Shown here piece after piece: positions 9,250-16,757 of a stretch of 64,000 nt of DNA; the stretch's first letter is position 1, and every line of letters begins with the position of its first letter. Position numbers and translations under genes: made by a program. This DNA is from Oscillospiraceae bacterium (GTDB taxonomy: Bacteria > Bacillota > Clostridia > Oscillospirales > Ruminococcaceae). The notes under the pieces are model-generated. The model ran no database searches. It was not told where the DNA came from and saw only the letters and a list, made by a program, of their open reading frames with translations. Location of the stretch: positions 1 to 64,000 of the forward strand of contig JAGBCL010000095.1 in NCBI GenBank assembly GCA_018110825.1. The letters run 5' to 3'.

Positions 9250-10866
9250 TTACAGCGTAGTTTCATTACGCCACACGTTGCACTCCAGCAGATATGGACC
9301 TTTCGCATTGCAGAGGTGCTCGATAGCCTGTTCAGCTTCAGCCATTGTGCAAACACGCTCCGCTTCGATGCCGTAAGCCTTTGCAAGCGCCACAAAATCA
9401 GGGTTGCCATCAGCAATGTGGATAGCGGTCTGATTGTCGCTGTAGTGGATAGTCTGAAGCTCACGCACCATACCAAGACGGTTGTTGCGCATAAGGATAA
9501 TCTTGACAGCAAGCTTTTCCTGAATAATAGTAGCAAGCTCCATCATCTGCATCTGGAATGAGCCATCGCCGCAGATTGCCACGACCTCGCTGTCGGGTGA
9601 AGCGAACTTCGCGCCGATTGCCGCAGGTACGGAGTACCCCATAGTGCCCATACCGCCGCTTGTAAGGAAGCGACCGCCCTTGAACTGAAAGTTGTTGCAG
9701 GTCCAGATCTGATTCTGACCAACATCGGCAACGCAGATTGTATTTTCGGGAAGCTTTGCGGAAAGCTTTCTGATGAACATTTTCGGGTTCACGTAGCCCT
9801 GTGTTTCATTTTCGGTAGGAACTTCATTCTTTATCTGTGAAAGCTCACTGAGCCAGTCGGCACGCTCGGTACAATCAGCATTTGCGCAGAGCTGTTCAAG
9901 AATATTTCCGCAATCGCCAACAAGGGGAATGTCAACGTGAATATTCTTGCCGATTTCAGCAGGGTCAACGTCTATGTGAATGATTTTCGTGGTTTTTGCA
10001 AGGAACTTAGGGGAGCGTACAGCACGGTCACCAACACGTGCGCCGATAAGTATCATTGTGTCGCACTTGGAAACAGCCTCGTTAGCAGTCTTTACGCCGT
10101 GCATACCAAGCATACCCATGTAGAGCGGGTGCTCGGAAGGGAAAATGCCAAGACCCATCATTGTTGAAACAACGGGGATTCTGGTCTTTTCGGCAAAGGC
10201 ACGAAGCTCCTCGGCAGCGTTAGCGGAGATTACACCGCCGCCTGCACAGATGAGGGGACGTTCGGAATTTTTCAGCGCCTCGCAGACTCTCTTAATCTGC
10301 AGGGTGTTGCCCTTGACCGTAGGCTTGTATGTACGAAGCTCAATGCTTTCGGGGTAATCGAAATCTATAAGGGTGTTTTGAATATCCACAGGCACGTCAA
10401 TGAGGACAGGGCCGTTTCTTCCCGTACCCGCAAGGTAGAAGGCCTCCTTGAATACGCGTGGCAGTTCAGCCGCGTTCTTGATGAGGTAGCTGTACTTTAC
10501 GAAAGGCTCAGCCGCACCAGTAATGTCCACTTCCTGGAACACATCGCAGCCAATCTGGTCGGTGGAAACCTGACCCGTGATACACACGAGAGGGATGCTG
10601 TCAGCGTAAGCCGTAGCGATAGCCGTCAGCAGGTTTGTTGCGCCCGGACCCGAGGTAGCGATACAAACCGCAGGCTTGCCCGAAATACGAGCGTAGCCGC
10701 TTGCGGAGTGCCCAGCATTATCCTCACGGCGAACAAGGACGTGGTGGATATCGGATTTTGTAAGTTCATCATAAAAAGGACAGATTGCAGCGCCCGGATA
10801 ACCAAAGACGACCTTTACGCCCTCATTTTCCAGACATTTTACCATTGCTTCAGCCGCTTTGATCAA
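9250..10866 (-). CDS. ilvB: Acetolactate synthase large (catalytic) subunit
   Basis: About 538 residues, a thiamine-diphosphate enzyme that condenses pyruvate with pyruvate or 2-oxobutyrate. The N-terminal PYR domain shows FGYPGAA and the catalytic Glu region. The central FAD-binding-type domain is followed by the PP domain with the ThDP motif GDGSFQMQ...NN. A TTG at 10866 is preferred: it gives MIKAAEAMVKCLENEGV, which aligns with other IlvB starts, and GGAAGTGAT (close to AGGAGGTGAT) lies just upstream. Another in-frame TTG at 10881 lacks a Shine-Dalgarno. The gene follows a structured leader of about 185 nt. Confidence 0.94.
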   Translation of the reverse strand: MIKAAEAMVKCLENEGVKVVFGYPGAAICPFYDELTKSDIHHVLVRREDNAGHSASGYARISGKPAVCIATSGPGATNLLTAIATAYADSIPLVCITGQVSTDQIGCDVFQEVDITGAAEPFVKYSYLIKNAAELPRVFKEAFYLAGTGRNGPVLIDVPVDIQNTLIDFDYPESIELRTYKPTVKGNTLQIKRVCEALKNSERPLICAGGGVISANAAEELRAFAEKTRIPVVSTMMGLGIFPSEHPLYMGMLGMHGVKTANEAVSKCDTMILIGARVGDRAVRSPKFLAKTTKIIHIDVDPAEIGKNIHVDIPLVGDCGNILEQLCANADCTERADWLSELSQIKNEVPTENETQGYVNPKMFIRKLSAKLPENTICVADVGQNQIWTCNNFQFKGGRFLTSGGMGTMGYSVPAAIGAKFASPDSEVVAICGDGSFQMQMMELATIIQEKLAVKIILMRNNRLGMVRELQTIHYSDNQTAIHIADGNPDFVALAKAYGIEAERVCTMAEAEQAIEHLCNAKGPYLLECNVWRNETTL

Positions 10867-10895
10867 ACCAATCACTTCCAATCATTGTAATTTCA

Positions 10896-10925
10896 AAAAT
10901 AAGACCACGTTTCGCAAGAAACGTG
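10896..10925 (-). promoter_or_regulatory. Attenuator-like hairpin in the ilvB leader
   Basis: On the transcribed strand CACGTTTC-TTGC-GAAACGTG is a perfect 8-bp stem followed by GTCTTATTTTTG, resembling an intrinsic terminator 30-40 nt before ilvB. It lies directly after an AAAAAAGGA sequence, so it could act on transcription or translation. Confidence 0.5.
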
Positions 10926-10940
10926 CGTCATCCTTTTTTA

Positions 10941-11042
10941 ATGTTTTGTGTGGTTTTGAAGCTCCACGCAGTGAGCTTTACAAAATTTGAAACGACAGTT
11001 TCAAAAGCACAAAACTCACAGTTTGAAAATTTATTTTCAAAC
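10941..11042 (-). repeat. Palindrome-rich leader element, copy A
   Basis: Two strong hairpins in the ilv leader: GTTTGAAAA with TTTTCAAAC (11021-11029 and 11034-11042), and TTTGAAAC with GTTTCAAA (10986-10993 and 10998-11005). The linker between them carries ACAAAACTCA, and an outer TTTTGTG/CACAAAA pairing is possible. Copy B at 41754-41834 has the same stems, order and linker, with two compensated base-pair changes. Confidence 0.65.
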
Positions 11043-11056
11043 TTGTATACCTTTTA

Positions 11057-11085
11057 ATCATACTACTTTTATGCTTTAAAGTCAA
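11057..11085 (-). promoter_or_regulatory. ilvB-ilvN-ilvC promoter
   Basis: Minus-strand TTGACT (11080-11085), a 17-bp spacer and TATGAT (11057-11062). Transcription would begin near 11050, just before copy A of the palindrome element, so the whole element is transcribed. Confidence 0.8.
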
Positions 11086-11146
11086 TGGGTAATTCAATTT
11101 TTAACTTGCGTTTTAAAAAATGCACAAGAAAAATTTTCTGACCCTA

Positions 11147-11175
11147 TTCCATTTTTAAAAAATATGTGGTATACT
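11147..11175 (+). promoter_or_regulatory. Promoter of the 38-residue membrane peptide gene
   Basis: TTCCAT (11147-11152, weak), a 17-bp spacer ending in AAAAAATATGTGG, and TATACT (11170-11175). The spacer sequence is shared with promoters at 55696 and 59345. Confidence 0.6.
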
Positions 11176-11215
11176 AAAATATATACGTCTTTTTATAAAC
11201 AAGGAGGAATTTCTT

Positions 11216-11332
11216 ATGAAAAAATTATGGCGCGGTTTATGGATTGCGGCGGTTTCTCTTGGCGGAGTAGCGCTGGTTAACATTGCACTTCTTGCTACGA
11301 AAAAGGACAAGAAAAAATATATTGATGTGTAA
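11216..11332 (+). CDS. 38-residue single-pass membrane peptide
   Basis: The short ORF encodes MKKLWRGLWIAAVSLGGVAL and continues to a charged KKDKKKYIDV tail: basic N terminus, one hydrophobic helix (about 8-28), charged C terminus. A consensus AAGGAGG lies 8 nt before the ATG and a promoter lies 40 bp upstream, which supports real expression. The family is not recognised. It precedes the flippase gene by 17 bp and is probably cotranscribed with it. Confidence 0.7.
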   Translation: MKKLWRGLWIAAVSLGGVALVNIALLATKKDKKKYIDV

Positions 11333-11349
11333 CGGAGTAAACTCTTGCT

Positions 11350-12789
11350 ATGAATAAATACCAGAAGCTGGCGAGTAACACCGTAATTTTCGCCATCGGA
11401 AGCTTCGGGGCAAAGTTCCTGAGCTTCATACTTATGAGGCTGTACACGGGTTGTATGACCACGGACGGCTACAGCGATGCCGATTTGCTTTATCAGACGG
11501 TGAACGTGCTGTACCCGATTTTAACTTTCAGTATGGCTGACGCTGTCATACGTTTCGGTATGGACAAGGGCTACAATCAGCGGCAGGTCTACACCGTGGC
11601 GGTTGCGTCAACCCTCATCGGGCTTGGTGCATTTGCACTTTTCTCGCCTGTGTTCAACCTTATTGATATGTATAAGGACTATGGCTTCCTGCTGTACGTC
11701 TACTGCTATTTCTCCTGTTTCAGACAGATTGCGTCAAACTTTGTACGTGCAAAGGGCTACGTGAAGCTGTTTGCGGCGGACGGTATACTTTCAACGCTTG
11801 TAATCGTTATATGCAACCTGATTTTCCTTGTTGGGTTTGATATGGGTGTTACGGGGTACGTGCTGTCAATCATCATTTCGGACGCTGTTTCGCTTGTGGG
11901 ACTGACCTTTATCGCAGGCCTGCACAAGTATCTGGACATCAGCTATTTCAGCAAGAAGCTTTTCAAGGAAATGCTGAAATATTCGGCTCCGCTTATTCCG
12001 ACATACGTGCTGTGGTGGATAACCTCCGCGTCGGACAGATGGTTCGTAATCTCACTTTGCGGCGACCATACAAACGGTATCTACAGCGCCGCTTACAAAA
12101 TCCCGTCGCTGCTGATGATGTTCACGACCTTGTTCTATCAAGCGTGGCAGATGTCAGCAATCGAAAACCGCAATGACAGCGGACTTGCCAAATTCTACAC
12201 CAGAATTTATGGTGCATACAGTTCTCTGCTTATGATTGCGGCGGCAGGCGTGATAGTGCTTGTAAAGCCACTTACATATCTGCTTGTTGATAATGACCCC
12301 TCAAAGAACTTCACCTTTGCCTACCACTACACACCGATACTGGTCATTGCTATGGTTTTCCAGTGTCTTTGCCAGTTTACGTCAAGCGTGTACAACGTAA
12401 AGAAGAAGTCAATGAACTCCCTGCTGACAAGCCTTATTGCAGCAGTTGTGAATATCATTCTGAATTTTATTCTTATACCCGAACACGGCGCTTATGGTGC
12501 GGCAATCGCAACAGCGTCGGCTTATGCGGCTTGCTTCGTGATAAGAATTTTCGACGTAAGAAACCTTATCCCGTTCAAGGTAAGCCACTTCAGAATCATC
12601 GTAAACACAATCGTAATCTGCTATATGGCTTTCGTTGCCTCAAAGGAACCGAAATTCATGTTGGTACAGCTTATCGTGCTGTTCATTATGGTTACAATCT
12701 TCAACTTTGAGTCGGTAATCAGCACACTTCGCAAGATACTGAACAGAGTTGCCCCCAAAAATGAAAATACTGCGGAAGGAACAAACTAA
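11350..12789 (+). CDS. Polysaccharide flippase (Wzx/MOP superfamily)
   Basis: A 479-residue integral membrane protein with about 14 hydrophobic segments. The N-terminal pattern YQKLASNTVIFAIGSFGAKFLSF is typical of the Polysacc_synt branch of the MOP superfamily. Such proteins flip lipid-linked oligosaccharides for capsule, teichoic acid or exopolysaccharide. No glycosyltransferase neighbours are present, so the substrate is unknown. GGAG lies 12 nt before the ATG, which is a long spacing. The stop codon almost touches the alpha-galactosidase ATG. Confidence 0.88.
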   Translation: MNKYQKLASNTVIFAIGSFGAKFLSFILMRLYTGCMTTDGYSDADLLYQTVNVLYPILTFSMADAVIRFGMDKGYNQRQVYTVAVASTLIGLGAFALFSPVFNLIDMYKDYGFLLYVYCYFSCFRQIASNFVRAKGYVKLFAADGILSTLVIVICNLIFLVGFDMGVTGYVLSIIISDAVSLVGLTFIAGLHKYLDISYFSKKLFKEMLKYSAPLIPTYVLWWITSASDRWFVISLCGDHTNGIYSAAYKIPSLLMMFTTLFYQAWQMSAIENRNDSGLAKFYTRIYGAYSSLLMIAAAGVIVLVKPLTYLLVDNDPSKNFTFAYHYTPILVIAMVFQCLCQFTSSVYNVKKKSMNSLLTSLIAAVVNIILNFILIPEHGAYGAAIATASAYAACFVIRIFDVRNLIPFKVSHFRIIVNTIVICYMAFVASKEPKFMLVQLIVLFIMVTIFNFESVISTLRKILNRVAPKNENTAEGTN

Positions 12790-12790
12790 T

Positions 12791-15031
12791 ATGATAAAGG
12801 TACAGGAATTCCACAAGGACTACAAAAGATGGGCTTGGCAGATAAACGACAACATCAGCTACGCTGAGGACATCGTTCTTTTCAAGCTTGACGCAAAGAA
12901 TACAAGCTACGTTTTCGGCGCAACCGATGACGGCTACCTTATCCACGCTTACTACGGAAAGAAAATCGAGGACGAGGACCTTACATATCTCCTTCGCCTT
13001 ACTGAAAATCCGTGGACACTCAAGACAAACGCACGCGACAAGGGCACATTCATGGACGCCCACGCTTTTGAGTATCCTTGCCACGGCACAGGCGACTACC
13101 GTGAGCCATGCCTTATGGTTATGGACGACGAGGGTATGACCACAACCGACCTTCGCTACGTTTCCCACAAGGTTTACAAGGGCAAGCCTGCGCTTGAGGG
13201 TATGCCTGCAACATTTGCAAACGAGAACGAGGCTGAAACTCTTGAAATTACTTGCGTTGACAAGCACACAGGCCTTGAAGCAGTGCTTGTTTACACAGCT
13301 TTCAACGGCCTTGATGTTATCACAAGAAGCGTGCGCCTGAAGAACAACGGCACAGCGCCTCTCAACGTGAAAAGAGTGCTTTCCGCCTGCGTTGACTTCG
13401 ACAACGACGGCTACGACTTCATCACCCTCAACGGCAGCTGGGCAAGAGAGCGTGTTATGGAAAGATGCAGACTCCACCACGGCAAGCAGGGCGTTGACTC
13501 CGTAAAGGGCGAGTCCTCACATCAGAACAACCCGTTCGTTGCTCTCGTTTCCCATAACGCTGACGAGGACAACGGCGAGGCTTACGGCTTCAACTTCGTT
13601 TACAGCGGTAACTTCTTCGCTCAGGCTGAGGTTACACAGCATAAATATACCCGTCTTGTAATGGGTATCAACCACTTCGATTTCAACTGGCTTCTCGAAG
13701 CAGGAGAGGAATTCGTTGCACCTGAGGTTGTAATGGTATATTCAAGCGAGGGTATCGGCGCAATGTCACGTACCTTCCACGACCTCTACCGTGAACACCT
13801 TATCAGAGGCGAATACAAGGACAAGAGACGTCCTATCCTCATCAACAACTGGGAGGCTACATACTTCAACTTCGATACAGAAAAGCTTATCGATATTGCA
13901 AAGGAAGCTTCTAAGCTTGGTATCGAAATGCTTGTTATGGACGACGGCTGGTTCGGTCACCGTGACGCTGACAACAGCTCACTGGGCGACTGGTTCGTGT
14001 ACGAAAAGAAAATCAAGGGCGGACTGAAATATCTCGTTGACGAGGTTAACAAGCTTGGTATGAAGTTCGGTATCTGGTTCGAGCCTGAAATGATTTCCCC
14101 CGACAGCGAGCTCTACAAGGCTCATCCTGACTGGGCAATCCAGGTGCAGGGCAGAGAGCTCTCAATGTCCCGTGAGCAGTACGTTCTCGACTACTCCAAC
14201 AAGGAAGTCCGCGACCATATATATGGTATGATGAAGAAAATCCTCGACAGCGCAAACATCGAGTACATCAAGTGGGATATGAACCGTCAGCTTACCGAAG
14301 TCGGCTCAACAACACTTCCCAAGAACAGACAGCGTGAGCTGTGGCACAGATACGTTCTCGGCGTGTATGACGTGATGAACCGCCTTACAACCGATTACCC
14401 ACACATTCTTCTCGAAAACTGCTCAGGCGGCGGCGCACGCTTTGACCCAGCTATGCTTTACTATTCACCACAAATCTGGTGCTCCGACGATACAGACGCT
14501 ATCGAGCGTCTTAAAATCCAGCACGGCACATCAATCTGCTACCCTGCTTCCGCAATGGGTGCTCACGTTTCCGACTGTCCGAACCATACAGTCGGCCGTT
14601 CCACACCTTTTGCAACAAGAGGCAACGTTGCAATGGTCGGCACATTCGGCTACGAGCTTGACGTAACAAGAATTCCACAGGAGGACAGGGACGCTATCCC
14701 GGGACAGATTGCCCAGTTCAACAAGTACAACCCTATCATCAGAACAGGTGACCAGTATCGTATTGGCAACGTGTTCGAGGATAATATGTGGGACGCATGG
14801 ATGTTTGTTGCAAAGGATAAGTCCGAGGCTGTGTTCACTTTTGTACAGGTGCTTGGCAGACCTAACTACCGCAACAGACGCGTGAAGCTGAAGGGACTTG
14901 ACCCGAAGGCTATGTACCGCAACGAGGAAAACGGTGAAATCCATAGCGGAAGTGCTTTGATGAATGCTGGAATTTTTATGGAAATTCACGGCGATTTTGC
15001 TTCCAAGGTTGTACATTTCGTAAGAGTTTAA
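12791..15031 (+). CDS. GH36 alpha-galactosidase
   Basis: A 746-residue enzyme without a signal peptide, so probably cytoplasmic, acting on raffinose-family or galactomannan oligosaccharides brought in by transporters. An N-terminal beta-supersandwich domain (to about 320) precedes the TIM barrel. Asp496 in YIKWDMNRQ is the expected nucleophile and Asp566 in WCSDDTD the expected acid/base. Their 70-residue spacing equals that of the Geobacillus AgaB pair. The ATG at 12791 has GAAGGA 10 nt upstream; an in-frame ATG at 12749 inside the flippase gene lacks one. Codon use is strongly biased, suggesting high expression. Confidence 0.95.
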   Translation: MIKVQEFHKDYKRWAWQINDNISYAEDIVLFKLDAKNTSYVFGATDDGYLIHAYYGKKIEDEDLTYLLRLTENPWTLKTNARDKGTFMDAHAFEYPCHGTGDYREPCLMVMDDEGMTTTDLRYVSHKVYKGKPALEGMPATFANENEAETLEITCVDKHTGLEAVLVYTAFNGLDVITRSVRLKNNGTAPLNVKRVLSACVDFDNDGYDFITLNGSWARERVMERCRLHHGKQGVDSVKGESSHQNNPFVALVSHNADEDNGEAYGFNFVYSGNFFAQAEVTQHKYTRLVMGINHFDFNWLLEAGEEFVAPEVVMVYSSEGIGAMSRTFHDLYREHLIRGEYKDKRRPILINNWEATYFNFDTEKLIDIAKEASKLGIEMLVMDDGWFGHRDADNSSLGDWFVYEKKIKGGLKYLVDEVNKLGMKFGIWFEPEMISPDSELYKAHPDWAIQVQGRELSMSREQYVLDYSNKEVRDHIYGMMKKILDSANIEYIKWDMNRQLTEVGSTTLPKNRQRELWHRYVLGVYDVMNRLTTDYPHILLENCSGGGARFDPAMLYYSPQIWCSDDTDAIERLKIQHGTSICYPASAMGAHVSDCPNHTVGRSTPFATRGNVAMVGTFGYELDVTRIPQEDRDAIPGQIAQFNKYNPIIRTGDQYRIGNVFEDNMWDAWMFVAKDKSEAVFTFVQVLGRPNYRNRRVKLKGLDPKAMYRNEENGEIHSGSALMNAGIFMEIHGDFASKVVHFVRV

Positions 15032-15119
15032 TGAAATATTTGTTTAACTTAAAGGTTTTCGTAGCGTTTTTTTGTCTAAAGTATACAAGATGTCGCAAAG
15101 ATTATCTATAAAATATCTC

Positions 15120-15149
15120 TTGACGGATATTTTGATATTTTGCTATAAT
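15120..15149 (+). promoter_or_regulatory. Promoter of the first solute-binding lipoprotein gene
   Basis: TTGACG (15120-15125), an 18-bp spacer and TATAAT (15144-15149), 51 bp before the ATG. Confidence 0.8.
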
Positions 15150-15199
15150 TACAATGTAAGTATATTTATGCACATAAGTGTGCAATATGGAGGATTATT

Positions 15200-16654
15200 A
15201 TGAAGGATATCAAGAAGATTCTGGCAGGCGCTATGGCGCTTACAATCACAGCAGGTCTCTCTGCTTGTGGAAGCGATGGCGGCAACTCTGCTGAAACAAC
15301 AACTGCTGCTGCAGCTGAAACAACAACTGCTGTAACAGTTGAAAAGAATACTGAAACTCTTGCAGCTGAAGAAGAAGATGCTCTGGAAACTGCTCTCAGT
15401 CAGCTTCAGGATGTTGAACTCGCAAACAAGGAAATCAAGTGGCTTGCTCACTACGATATCAACCCAGGCGGAAACGGTGCTTCCAAGAAGGTTGAACTTG
15501 AACTTTTCGAAAGAAAGTACGGCGGTTCCATCAAGTGGTACGAAACAGTATATGAAAATCGTTTCAATGACCTTTCTACATATATGCTTGGCGGTGAAGG
15601 AATCGACTTCTTCCCAAGTGAAGCAGGCAACTTCCCTAAGGCTATTATCAGCGGTATGTTCCAGCCTGTCGATGAATATATTGACATGGATTCTGACATC
15701 TGGCAGAATACAGCTGAAGCTATGAAAATTTATAACTTCGGCAACAAGCACTATACATTTGTTACAAATGTAAGAGCTAACTACTATGTATATTATAATA
15801 AGGAAACTATCGAAGCTAACGGTCTTGATGATCCATGGGAACTCTATAAGGCAGGCGAATGGAACTGGGATACATTCAAGGCTATGCTTCAGGAATTCGT
15901 TGACGAAGAAAATGAACAGTATGGTCTTGACAACTGGTTCAACGAACTTGCTCTTCTGTACTCTGCAGGTATTCCTGTTGTTCAGTCTGTTGACGGTCAG
16001 ATTCAGTGTAATCTTAACGATCCTGTTATGGAAAAGGCTATGAACTTCCAGTATGACCTCTATAATTCCGGTCTTGTTGCTCCTGCTGAGGTATTCCAGT
16101 ATAAGATTCATCCTGAGATGATGGCTGATGGCAGACAGCTGTTCTGGATCGGCGGATTCTGGGAGGCAGAGGGTGACCCAGAGGTATGGGCTCACGGTAT
16201 TTCTCCTGAAAACCTCGGATTTGTTCCAACACCATCTCCTGCAGATTCTGACCCATATCAGGCTGCTGCTGTAGAAGGTTATGTTCTCTGTAAGGGTGCT
16301 TCAAACCCAGAGGGTGTTGCTCGTTTTGCTGAGTGTACAATCGTTGCTGTAAACGACCCTAACTCCATTGCTATTTCCGAAAGAAAGATTATGGACGATT
16401 CTAAGTGGCCTCAGGAACTCATCGACAAAACAAACGAAATCAACGCTCTTGCTAAGCAGTATCCAATCGTTGACCTCGTTTCAGGTTGCTCCGCAGATGT
16501 TGAGTCACTCACAACAGCAAGTGCTGAGTCCGCTGTCAGAGCGCCATTCCATGGTACTGACTGGCCATCAACAAGAGAAACATATGCAGATGCAGTTAAT
16601 GGTCTTGTTGAAGAAATAAATGCAGAACTTCAGGCTGCACTCGCTGAAGGATAA
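15200..16654 (+). CDS. Extracellular solute-binding lipoprotein (paralogue 1)
   Basis: A 484-residue lipoprotein: lipobox LSAC with Cys at about residue 23, then a Thr/Ala-rich linker (about 32-52), then a family 1 (MalE/UgpB-like) extracellular solute-binding fold. WLAHYD, ERKYGG, WYETVYENRFNDLSTYMLGGEG and DDPWELYKAGEWNWDTF are shared almost word for word with the next gene. It probably binds an oligosaccharide, judging by the adjacent alpha-galactosidase, but no permease is encoded nearby. Shine-Dalgarno GGAGG lies 8 nt before the ATG. Confidence 0.87.
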   Translation: MKDIKKILAGAMALTITAGLSACGSDGGNSAETTTAAAAETTTAVTVEKNTETLAAEEEDALETALSQLQDVELANKEIKWLAHYDINPGGNGASKKVELELFERKYGGSIKWYETVYENRFNDLSTYMLGGEGIDFFPSEAGNFPKAIISGMFQPVDEYIDMDSDIWQNTAEAMKIYNFGNKHYTFVTNVRANYYVYYNKETIEANGLDDPWELYKAGEWNWDTFKAMLQEFVDEENEQYGLDNWFNELALLYSAGIPVVQSVDGQIQCNLNDPVMEKAMNFQYDLYNSGLVAPAEVFQYKIHPEMMADGRQLFWIGGFWEAEGDPEVWAHGISPENLGFVPTPSPADSDPYQAAAVEGYVLCKGASNPEGVARFAECTIVAVNDPNSIAISERKIMDDSKWPQELIDKTNEINALAKQYPIVDLVSGCSADVESLTTASAESAVRAPFHGTDWPSTRETYADAVNGLVEEINAELQAALAEG

Positions 16655-16663
16655 ATTTACGCT

Positions 16664-16710
16664 AAAAACCCGGCACAGTACAGCCGTGCTGTGGCCGGGT
16701 TATTTATTTT
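16664..16710 (+). terminator. Terminator after the first binding protein
   Basis: The hairpin AACCCGGC-ACAG paired with CTGT-GGCCGGGTT is followed by ATTTATTTT. It separates the two paralogous genes into partly independent units. Confidence 0.85.
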
Positions 16711-16757
16711 GATGATATTATATTGTATTATATATATCAATTTTAAGGAGGTAAATT

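Larger units (their letters stand above)
10867..11215. other. 349-bp intergenic region: ilv leader and divergent promoters
   Basis: It contains the ilvB promoter, a multi-hairpin leader element, an attenuator-like hairpin next to ilvB, and the promoter and Shine-Dalgarno of the plus-strand micro-protein. No T-box consensus, no branched-chain-rich leader peptide and no other ORF was found. Confidence 0.75.

Noticed and set aside
10885-10923. 12-codon leader peptide in the ilvB leader
   Set aside because: Its ATG abuts the AAAAAAGGA with no spacing, and the peptide (MTHVSCETWSYF) holds only one branched-chain residue.
10882-11056. T-box leader upstream of ilvB
   Set aside because: The conserved T-box bulge sequence and specifier-loop arrangement were not found on the transcribed strand.
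15120-15149. Second SBP promoter near 16708 (TTGATG followed by TATATA)
   Set aside because: The spacing and boxes are poor in a very AT-rich stretch, so it is not listed as a promoter although the second gene may have one.
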